Part shown: one piece after another, positions 1-6,812 of the stretch
How positions within the stretch are numbered: the stretch's first letter is position 1
Layout: the number at the start of each line of letters is the position of its first letter
NCBI GenBank assembly: GCA_946480915.1
Contig: CAMLLO010000004.1
Coordinates: 1 to 64,000 of the forward strand
Reading direction: 5' to 3'
Length of the DNA stretch: 64,000 nucleotides
Source: an uncultured Sphingobacteriaceae bacterium
Lineage (GTDB): Bacteria > Bacteroidota > Bacteroidia > Sphingobacteriales > Sphingobacteriaceae
Translations under genes and position numbers: made by a program
The notes under the pieces: model-generated
Told to the model about the DNA's origin: nothing
Seen by the model: the letters and a program-made list of their open reading frames with translations, nothing else
Databases searched by the model: none

Positions 1-665
1 TCATAAGGATGAGCCTGCTTCAACGCAGATACGATGGCACGTTCCTGATAAGAAGAAAAAATCACCTCAACTTTTACTTCGGGCTCCCGGTGTAATTCCC
101 CTTTTTCACCAACGTATGGATTTGCATCCGGTGAAGCTTTAAAAGTTCCATATCCTTCCGCATTAAAACTGCAATCCGAGTACTTACCAATATTGCCCGC
201 ACCTGCGCTAAAAAGTGCTGACCGGACAGGCTCGATGTGCTCAGACGGAACATAAGTCATCAATTTTTTAAGCAATCCGGTCTTCGGAGAGAGAACTTTG
301 GCATCTGTTAAACCAAGCTTTTCACAAATTTTACCACTTACACCCTGTTGAATATGATCAAGATTCGTGTGAATTGCGTAAAGCGCGATATCATTTTTTA
401 TTGCTTTGATGACAACACGTTCGACATAGGTCTTGCCATTGAATTTTTTAATCCCTTTGAAAACTATGGGATGATGTGAGATGATCAGATTACAGCCCTT
501 TTTTATTGCCTCGTCCACTATTTCCTCTGTACAATCCAGAGAAATAAGAGCTGCATTAATTTCCTGATCAGGGTTGCCTACAATGAGTCCTGAATTATCA
601 TAATCTTCCTGATAATTCAATGGAGCAAAAGACTCGAGGAAGGTTGTTAGATCCCGTAATTTCAT
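1..665 (-). CDS. Nif3-like dinuclear metal-center protein (partial, C-terminus off window)
   Basis: The reverse-strand frame opens at ATG 665 and runs open through base 1, so the C-terminal part lies outside the window. The N-terminus reads MKLRDLTTFLESFAPLNYQE, followed by an NSGLIVG segment, HHPIVFKG and HTNLD, which are the metal-binding histidine and aspartate motifs of the Nif3/YbgI (DUF34) family. Family members bind two metal ions, and many have an extra central domain, which would fit the stretch after about residue 120. The molecular role is unsettled; some members are annotated as GTP cyclohydrolase I type 2 on weak grounds. Its ATG overlaps the stop of the upstream membrane-protein gene as ATGA, suggesting translational coupling in one operon. 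Confidence 0.9.
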   Translation of the reverse strand, partial: MKLRDLTTFLESFAPLNYQEDYDNSGLIVGNPDQEINAALISLDCTEEIVDEAIKKGCNLIISHHPIVFKGIKKFNGKTYVERVVIKAIKNDIALYAIHTNLDHIQQGVSGKICEKLGLTDAKVLSPKTGLLKKLMTYVPSEHIEPVRSALFSAGAGNIGKYSDCSFNAEGYGTFKASPDANPYVGEKGELHREPEVKVEVIFSSYQERAIVSALKQAHPY

Positions 666-1123
666 TGTTTCTCTTGAACTTCATTTTCGGAAGAATCGTG
701 CTTCAAAACATTACGGTACCAAACGATTTTCATCCAATATTGAACAAATGCTGTTATTATTGCGATAGCCAAAACTCCCACTCCAATACTGTAATTTAAA
801 TCTTTAGGTACAGGAACAAATAAGATGATGGAAGATAATATTGCATATGTTAAGCCAACATATAGAGTTGGATTCCCTTCAACTTCAAAGTCTCTGCTAT
901 CCAGCTCATTTTTTATAGATTGAGACATCCGGATCACGACGAAAAAATTCCAAAGAACGTTGAATCCTGGAACTAAGATAAGCCAAATTAAGAGAGGTTT
1001 AATTCTTCGATTCTCTTCCTTAACCTGCAATAATGTTTTAACCAATGCAAGGCAGAATAAAACATTGATCGCTAGCCCGATGGCTATCGATACAAAATAC
1101 AAAACCGGTGAAATTCCTGACAT
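662..1123 (-). CDS. Small four-helix membrane protein, unknown function
   Basis: A 153-residue protein with about four hydrophobic segments (roughly residues 5-28, 42-65, 85-105 and 110-133) and a charged tail rich in Glu, Lys and Ser. A basic stretch (KEENRRIKP) follows the first helix. I do not recognise a family with confidence; it resembles short uncharacterised membrane proteins of Bacteroidota. It sits between DUF2905 and Nif3-like genes, 4 bp from the former's stop, and overlaps the latter by ATGA, so it is probably co-transcribed with them. No catalytic motif is visible. Confidence 0.7.
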   Translation of the reverse strand: MSGISPVLYFVSIAIGLAINVLFCLALVKTLLQVKEENRRIKPLLIWLILVPGFNVLWNFFVVIRMSQSIKNELDSRDFEVEGNPTLYVGLTYAILSSIILFVPVPKDLNYSIGVGVLAIAIITAFVQYWMKIVWYRNVLKHDSSENEVQEKQ

Positions 1124-1127
1124 AACT

Positions 1128-1352
1128 TTAATTAAACCACCTATAAACCCTTATTAAAAGGTTAATAAGCAAACTGATAATTATCATGGTAGTAAAAGGA
1201 AAATAAAACCGGAAGTTTCCCTTTTCTATGCGTATATCTCCGGGTAAATTCCCTAGCCAATGAAGCTTATCGTGAAAAAAATAAATTATTATCCCAACAA
1301 CAACTATTGCTGAGCCTGCAATAATAACCCATTTTCCTGTATCAGAGGACAT
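1128..1352 (-). CDS. DUF2905 family small membrane protein
   Basis: A 74-residue protein with two transmembrane segments (about residues 7-26 and 50-68) joined by a loop carrying LGNLPGDIRIEKGNFRFYFP, which is the hallmark of the DUF2905 family. Members are tiny bacterial inner-membrane proteins of unknown function. It lies 6 bp downstream of the TM2-domain gene and 4 bp upstream of the next membrane-protein gene on the same strand, consistent with one operon. The family assignment is firm because the loop motif is distinctive; the function is not known. Confidence 0.85.
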   Translation of the reverse strand: MSSDTGKWVIIAGSAIVVVGIIIYFFHDKLHWLGNLPGDIRIEKGNFRFYFPFTTMIIISLLINLLIRVYRWFN

Positions 1353-1358
1353 TTTTCT

Positions 1359-1715
1359 CTACATTCCAAGCTTAACCAGTTGTGCACTCTCTAAAGCCAT
1401 TTTCTGATTAAAGTCATTTGCCAAAGTTTTATGGTTTATTGCGTCAACTATAGTACCAACAAAGCACAAACCAAAAGTAAAAAAGTATAATATGCCCATC
1501 CCTATCTGACCTGTTACAAATCGCTGAATACCAGCCACAACTACTAAACCAAGCAAAGTGTAAAGCAATAAGTCACTTGCGCTTTGTCGCTTACCCGAGT
1601 AATACATTACAAATTGCCGGGCTTGTTGTTCATTCATACCGGCCATAATCTGTTGCACAAATTGAAATTCTTCAGGAGTTAATCCTTTAAGACTATAAAG
1701 TAATTCTTTATACAT
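1359..1715 (-). CDS. TM2 domain-containing membrane protein
   Basis: 118 residues. The N-terminal half (to about residue 45) is soluble and begins MYKELLYSLKGLTPEEFQFV. The C-terminal half carries two helices separated by a short turn (about residues 50-66 and 70-92), with GQIGMGILYFFTFGLCFVG typical of the TM2 domain, in which Gly and aromatic residues mark the second helix. TM2 proteins are widespread, and their role in bacteria is unclear. It stands 15 bp downstream of a DUF2752 gene. A pairing of TM2 and DUF2752 genes is something I recall from other Bacteroidota, and it suggests a shared role. Confidence 0.8.
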   Translation of the reverse strand: MYKELLYSLKGLTPEEFQFVQQIMAGMNEQQARQFVMYYSGKRQSASDLLLYTLLGLVVVAGIQRFVTGQIGMGILYFFTFGLCFVGTIVDAINHKTLANDFNQKMALESAQLVKLGM

Positions 1716-1730
1716 GTTTTGATTTTAGGT

Positions 1731-2006
1731 TTAGAAAGATAGGAAGTATTTTTTACTTAAAACGAAGATTCGATGCGTCAATATTAATATGGCCGGAATG
1801 CCAAACCAATGATGAGCGAAAGATGCCTCCAAGTCTCCGTGAAAAATACAGGTAATCGATCGTCCTAAACCACAGCCAGGACACCACGAAACACCTAAAT
1901 TTGCCAGGGGACATAAGGCAAAATGATGTGAACCTGGGCTTGAAACAGCAAGTACAGCCAAAGCAGTAATCCAAAAAACCAGCTCGAAATGTTTAAGATA
2001 GATCAA
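1731..2006 (-). CDS. DUF2752 family membrane protein
   Basis: 91 residues. The central motif SWCPGCGLGRSITCIFHGD, with a CxxC-like pair and the GLGRS sequence, is diagnostic of DUF2752. Hydrophobic segments lie at about residues 8-24 and 66-84. Family members are small membrane proteins of unknown function; the conserved cysteines suggest metal or redox chemistry, but that is inference. A second open frame on the same strand over the same bases is a shadow. The gene lies 1 bp downstream of a DUF4199 gene and just upstream of the TM2 gene, so it probably belongs to the same transcript. Confidence 0.82.
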   Translation of the reverse strand: MIYLKHFELVFWITALAVLAVSSPGSHHFALCPLANLGVSWCPGCGLGRSITCIFHGDLEASFAHHWFGIPAILILTHRIFVLSKKYFLSF

Positions 2007-2007
2007 C

Positions 2008-2424
2008 TTATAGATTATGTTGCTTGTTCATCAAAAGTAATGAAACTACAACATTGAAAAGAATGCCTACAATACCTGCACCACCGATTCTTTGGTAATA
2101 ATCCATAGTAAGCAGTGTAGAACCCGAATATTGAATATAAAGAGCACTAACTGCCATATACAACACAAAGCCAATCAACAAAATTTTAAATCCTTCCATT
2201 AGGCCCTCAACAAATTCGAGCTTTCCGCCATTGATATTATTACGGTAGTTTTTTATTCCCAAATAAAGTCCTGTAAAAGGTATAAACACCGATAAATACT
2301 CCATCCAATGGATATTGAAAGGGCCGCTTTTCATCTGATCATACACCCCAAGCAGATGCATAAGCAAAATCCATATTCCAGTTAAAACGCCAATTAACAA
2401 TCCGTATTTGAGTCCGTTTTTCAT
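2008..2424 (-). CDS. DUF4199 family membrane protein
   Basis: 138 residues with four predicted membrane spans: residues 5-25, about 44-60, about 78-100 and 112-132. The basic stretch after the second span (YLGIKNYRNNINGGKLEFVE) and the overall arrangement match DUF4199, a Bacteroidota membrane family of unknown function. It is the first gene of the leftward cluster that ends with the Nif3-like gene, and no gene lies immediately upstream, so its promoter should lie in 2425-2510. I see no strict TAnnTTTG element at a convincing distance. Confidence 0.75.
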   Translation of the reverse strand: MKNGLKYGLLIGVLTGIWILLMHLLGVYDQMKSGPFNIHWMEYLSVFIPFTGLYLGIKNYRNNINGGKLEFVEGLMEGFKILLIGFVLYMAVSALYIQYSGSTLLTMDYYQRIGGAGIVGILFNVVVSLLLMNKQHNL

Positions 2425-2658
2425 AATTCAATTGCGAAAGAATTCAACTGACTAAATAACATTCTTATTATTGAATTGTTCCGGAATTTGCTCAAAAATT
2501 AATTTTTTCGGGACAAGGCGCATTTTAATTTAAAATAACGAAAGGCGAAATCAGAAAGACTGAGCCCAAGACACATAAGTATCCATACAAGTCTTTAAGG
2601 GGATTAAAGACCTTAATATCATGCAGAATGATGTTTTAACTATTATCTGCACCCTTTA

Positions 2659-2787
2659 TTATTTAACACTGATTACTTTTACTGATGTGGTTTCTGTTCC
2701 ATTGCATGAATTTACAACAGAAGCACCCAACAACACTAAAGCAAACATGCCAAACAATTTAATCTTAAAAGTCCGTGTACGTTTCAT
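2659..2787 (-). CDS. Candidate 42-residue small lipoprotein
   Basis: A short reverse-strand frame from ATG 2787 to TAA 2659 encodes a basic N-terminus (MKRTRTFKIK), a hydrophobic core and then VVNSCNG, which looks like a signal peptidase II lipobox with Cys28. The mature part would be only about 15 residues (CNGTETTSVKVISVK), rich in Thr, Ser and Val. A complete signal peptide ending exactly at a lipobox is unlikely by chance, but small size makes the call uncertain. Downstream there is an 8-bp perfect hairpin at 2591-2611 without a T-run. Alternatively it could be a decayed remnant of a longer lipoprotein gene. Confidence 0.5.
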   Translation of the reverse strand: MKRTRTFKIKLFGMFALVLLGASVVNSCNGTETTSVKVISVK

Positions 2788-3018
2788 AACAATTAATTTT
2801 TAGATTCACAAATATTTGTTCAAACTATGCACCAAAAAAACGGATTAAATGAAAAACCCAGCTAATTTGCGCAGAATCAGCATTCTACAAAACAGACATC
2901 ACCCAATACTGTATGCTTTAGAGTACATTCTTGTCGATATTCTTATAAAATGAATCACCGAAATCACACATATATCCTAATAATTAAAAGACTGAGCACA
3001 AAACAAATTTCAATAGGG

Positions 3019-3051
3019 TTTGATATTAACTAAGAGTAGCTGGTATATTTG
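3019..3051 (+). promoter_or_regulatory. Promoter of mfd (-33 TTTG / -7 TATATTTG)
   Basis: TTTG at 3019-3022 is followed 21 bp later by TATATTTG at 3044-3051. This matches the Bacteroidota sigma-ABfr-type promoter (TTTG, about 19-21 bp, TAnnTTTG). Transcription would begin near 3057, about 10 bases ahead of the GTG start of mfd. Confidence 0.7.
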
Positions 3052-3067
3052 TATTTGAGATTTTGAA

Positions 3068-6000
3068 GTGAACGTAAAAGAAATAATAAATTTTTATAAA
3101 ACAGATGCAAGGATTGAAGCGCTAGCAAAGTCTTTAAATTCTACAAAACACCCTCGAGTTCACCTAAAAGGCCTTATAGGATCGAGTGATGCACTGGCCG
3201 CAGCAGCCTTGTATTTTTTAACTCACTCAAATTTTCTATTTGTGTTTCCCGACAGAGAAGAAGCTGCATATTTTCAAAGCGATCTTGAAAATTTATTGGA
3301 TAAAGAAGTTTTAATATTTCCCTCATCCTACCGAAAACCTTTTGAATTCACACAGCCAGACCCTGGGAATGTACTTCAGCGGGCAGAGGTTTTAAACGAA
3401 TTAATCCATTCCACTGAGTTTGGGAAATTAATAGTGACTTATCCCGAAGCACTTGCCGAGCGTGTAATTAATCGCGATTCCCTCGAAAAAAACACGCTGG
3501 AAATTTCCCAGGGCAACAAATTAAACATCGATTTCATCAATGAATTTTTGATTGAATACGACTTTGAACGTGTAGACTTTGTATATGCGCCGGGTCAGTT
3601 TTCAATCAGGGGTGGCATTGTAGATATTTTCTCCTTTTCAAACGACCTGCCCTATCGATTTGAATTTTTCGGCGATTTTATAGAAAGCATCCGCACCTTT
3701 CAAATAGAAGATCAGCTTTCTGCTGAGCACGTCAAAAGTGTCACTATTGTTCCGAATGTACAATCTAAATTTTTAACCGAACACAACATTACCTTACTTG
3801 AATATATCGATTCAAGCACCAGCGTATGGTTTAAAGATGTTCAGTTTACACTGGATGTTTTAAAAGACGGATATAAAAAAGCGATTGAGTTATGGAAGGC
3901 TCTTCCTGCGGAAACTAAAAATCAAAATCCCGAATGGATAGACCCAAAATATAGCTTTACAGAAGAAAAGCTGCTGGCAGATCAATTGAAAGACTTTCCA
4001 GTTGTTGAGTTCGGCAAGCAGTTTTTCTATCAACCCTCAGATACTATTTTCTTCGATCTAAAACCTCAGCCATCTTTCAACAAGGATTTTAATCTGCTTA
4101 TCCACAACATTAAAAAGAATGAAAGCGAAAAGTTAACGAATATCATTTTTACTGATTCTGTAAGGCAAGCCGAGCGTTTGTATGCCATTTTCGATGACAT
4201 TGATAAAACGGTAAAATTCAATTCGATCAATTTATCCTTACGGGAAGGTTTTATTGACTACGAACAAAAGCTGGCCTGTTATACCGATCACCAGATATTC
4301 GACAGATATTATAAGTATAAACTCAAAAAAGGATATACACGCTCGCAGGCAATTACCCTCAAAGAGCTTAAGGAACTTAAACCTGGCGATTATATCACAC
4401 ATATCGATCATGGGATAGGGAAATATGCAGGGCTAGAAAAAGTTGAAGTAAACGGAAAAACACAGGAGATGATCCGTTTGATCTATGCCGATAATGATCT
4501 GCTTTATGTGAACATAAACTCCTTAAACCGGATCTCGAAATATTCAGGAAAGGAGGGTACCGTCCCAAAAATGAATAAGCTGGGAACCGACAGCTGGGAG
4601 AAATTAAAAAAAACAACAAAAAAAAAAGTTAAAGACATTGCCCGGGACCTAATCAGGCTCTATGCAGTGCGTAAAGCACAAACAGGGAATGCTTTTCTGC
4701 CAGACACCTACCTGCAAACAGAACTCGAAGCTTCGTTTATTTACGAGGATACTCCCGATCAGGAAAAGGCAACCGCAGATGTAAAAAAAGATATGGAGTC
4801 GCCACACCCTATGGACCGGCTTGTATGCGGCGATGTTGGATTTGGAAAGACCGAAATAGCTGTCCGGGCAGCATTTAAGGCAGTCGCCGATAGCAAACAG
4901 GTAGCTATTCTGGTTCCCACTACCATTCTTGCCCTACAACATTATAAAACATTTAGCTCCCGCTTGTCGGATTTCCCCTGCAACATCGATTATATCAATC
5001 GATTTAAATCGCCTAAGCAGATAAAGGAAACGCTCAACAGACTTGCAGACGGCAAAGTCGATATTATCATCGGCACACACCGCATTGTAAGCAAAGATGT
5101 CAAATTCAAAGATCTGGGATTATTGATAATTGACGAAGAGCAAAAATTTGGCGTTGGGGTTAAAGAGAAATTAAAACAGCTTCGGGCTAATGTCGATACG
5201 CTTACCCTCACAGCAACTCCGATTCCAAGAACACTCCACTTCTCTTTAATGGGAGCGCGGGATTTATCAATAATTTCGACACCACCACCTAACAGGCAGC
5301 CCGTGCTAACCGAACTGCATGTATTTAATGAGCAATTGATTAAAGATGCCGTTGAGTTCGAAATTAACAGGAACGGGCAAATCTTTTTTATTCATAACAG
5401 AGTTCAGGATTTGGCGCAGCTTGGCGGATTGATAAAAAAATTAGTTCCAAAAGCCAGGATCGGTATCGCTCACGGCCAGCTGGATGGCGATGCACTGGAA
5501 GATGTAATGTTGAAATTCGTGGATAACGAATACGATGTTTTGGTTGCAACCACCATCATTGAAGCTGGCCTCGACATTCCGAACGCTAATACGATTCTGA
5601 TAAATCATGCGCACATGTTCGGATTGAGCGACCTGCATCAAATGCGTGGCCGGGTGGGAAGGTCTAACAAAAAAGCGTTTTGTTATTTGTTAAGTCCGCC
5701 ATTATCAACCCTCACTTCCGAAGCAAGAAAGCGTTTAAGCGCAATTGAAGAGTTTTCTGATTTGGGAAGCGGATTTAATGTTGCGATGCGTGATTTAGAT
5801 ATCCGCGGAAGCGGAAACCTTTTGGGAGCAGAACAAAGCGGATTTATTGCCGAAATTGGTTTCGAAATGTATCATAAAATACTGGATGAAGCCATACAAG
5901 AATTGAAAGACGATGAATTTAAGGACCTGTTTAAAGACGAAAAACCGAGGCCATTTATCTCTTTCACACAAATAGATACCGATTTAGAAGTTCTGATTCC

Positions 6001-6421
6001 TGATAGCTACGTTACCAACATCACCGAAAGGTATAATCTTTATACAGAAATTTCTAAGCTTGAAAGCGAAGAAGAATTGGATGCCTTTGCTTTGAAATTA
6101 CAAGATCGTTTCGGGCCAGTACCAAAGCAGGTTCGCGAACTTTTAAAAACACTAAAGCTTCAATGGCTGGGTAAAGCGATCGGCTTTGAAAAAATATCCT
6201 TTAAGAAAAATTCTTTAAAAGGGTATTTCATTTCCGATCAGCAGTCACGGTACTTTGAGACTGAACAGTTTAACAGACTGCTTCAATATGTTCAACAAAA
6301 TCCATTCGATTGCAATTTAAAAGAAGTAAAGAATAGCCTGAGAATATCCTTCGAAAACATAAGCAGTTTGGATGACGCAATTGCACGATTATCGGAAATA
6401 ATTGATCCCATTGCTATTTAA
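3068..6421 (+). CDS. mfd: Transcription-repair coupling factor Mfd
   Basis: Mfd displaces RNA polymerase stalled at lesions and recruits UvrA for nucleotide excision repair. The 1117 residues match the usual family length. In order: a UvrB-like N-terminal module (about 1-400), the CarD-like RNA-polymerase interaction domain (about 435-500, KPGDYITHIDHGIGKYAG), a RecG-like helicase core with Walker A GFGKT near residue 590, DEEQ near 689 and QMRGRVGRS near 857, then the C-terminal TRCF domain. The start is GTG at 3068; no ATG fits the family N-terminus better, and a good promoter lies just upstream. It appears monocistronic. Shadow frames on the other strand are ignored. Confidence 0.97.
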   Translation: MNVKEIINFYKTDARIEALAKSLNSTKHPRVHLKGLIGSSDALAAAALYFLTHSNFLFVFPDREEAAYFQSDLENLLDKEVLIFPSSYRKPFEFTQPDPGNVLQRAEVLNELIHSTEFGKLIVTYPEALAERVINRDSLEKNTLEISQGNKLNIDFINEFLIEYDFERVDFVYAPGQFSIRGGIVDIFSFSNDLPYRFEFFGDFIESIRTFQIEDQLSAEHVKSVTIVPNVQSKFLTEHNITLLEYIDSSTSVWFKDVQFTLDVLKDGYKKAIELWKALPAETKNQNPEWIDPKYSFTEEKLLADQLKDFPVVEFGKQFFYQPSDTIFFDLKPQPSFNKDFNLLIHNIKKNESEKLTNIIFTDSVRQAERLYAIFDDIDKTVKFNSINLSLREGFIDYEQKLACYTDHQIFDRYYKYKLKKGYTRSQAITLKELKELKPGDYITHIDHGIGKYAGLEKVEVNGKTQEMIRLIYADNDLLYVNINSLNRISKYSGKEGTVPKMNKLGTDSWEKLKKTTKKKVKDIARDLIRLYAVRKAQTGNAFLPDTYLQTELEASFIYEDTPDQEKATADVKKDMESPHPMDRLVCGDVGFGKTEIAVRAAFKAVADSKQVAILVPTTILALQHYKTFSSRLSDFPCNIDYINRFKSPKQIKETLNRLADGKVDIIIGTHRIVSKDVKFKDLGLLIIDEEQKFGVGVKEKLKQLRANVDTLTLTATPIPRTLHFSLMGARDLSIISTPPPNRQPVLTELHVFNEQLIKDAVEFEINRNGQIFFIHNRVQDLAQLGGLIKKLVPKARIGIAHGQLDGDALEDVMLKFVDNEYDVLVATTIIEAGLDIPNANTILINHAHMFGLSDLHQMRGRVGRSNKKAFCYLLSPPLSTLTSEARKRLSAIEEFSDLGSGFNVAMRDLDIRGSGNLLGAEQSGFIAEIGFEMYHKILDEAIQELKDDEFKDLFKDEKPRPFISFTQIDTDLEVLIPDSYVTNITERYNLYTEISKLESEEELDAFALKLQDRFGPVPKQVRELLKTLKLQWLGKAIGFEKISFKKNSLKGYFISDQQSRYFETEQFNRLLQYVQQNPFDCNLKEVKNSLRISFENISSLDDAIARLSEIIDPIAI

Positions 6422-6488
6422 TTTACTGAGAATACCTGAATCAGGTCAGCCAACTGACTGATTTAACGTTCTGTAGTATATTTCTAAG

Positions 6489-6812
6489 CTAATCCAACGA
6501 CAAATTGCTTACCAACTGCAAAGCAAGCTAGGTTTAAATAAAGTTATACTTCTCTTTGGCACCCGTCGTGTTGGTAAAACATTCCTTATTAAAACTCCTA
6601 CCTGTTAAAAGACATTTTACTATTAGAGAATATAAAAAACAGCAGCAAAATATACGACCTGCTTAAACTAATAGCTTACCAGATTGGTAGTGAAGTTGCA
6701 TTTGATGAGCTAAAAACGGATTCTAGCGTATTTTGCAAAAAACTATCCCTCGGCAGAATTCTTAATTATCAACAAAGAAAACTACCTGGATACTTTAGTT
6801 CCCCACCATAAA
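6489..6812 (+). pseudogene. Decayed AAA ATPase (AAA_14/DUF4143-like) remnant
   Basis: Translated in pieces, this otherwise empty stretch gives a clear ATPase remnant. Bases 6489-6608 encode LIQRQIAYQLQ, then VILLFGTRRVGKTFLIK, a Walker A of the GTRRVGKT type, before a TAA. A second piece from about 6610 reads DILLLENIKNSSKIYDLLKL and IAYQIGSEVAF. After a frame shift near 6730, a third piece reads NYPSAEFLIINKENYLD. The order matches the ATPases that join AAA_14 and DUF4143 domains, but the middle is deleted and no start codon remains. The 3' end runs into the end of the converging M14 peptidase gene. A small palindrome (6434-6446) lies just upstream, after mfd. Confidence 0.8.

Noticed and set aside
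2499..2576. Short reverse-strand frame of 25 codons with a hydrophobic start and a basic end
   Set aside because: Too short, no family I can name with confidence, and no usable start context; the open frame continues upstream only a few codons. It may be a remnant of a longer protein, but this cannot be supported.
2591..2611. Perfect 8-bp hairpin GTCTTTAA / TTAAAGAC
   Set aside because: AT-rich stem without a T-run on either side; not listed as a terminator, only mentioned for the small lipoprotein gene.
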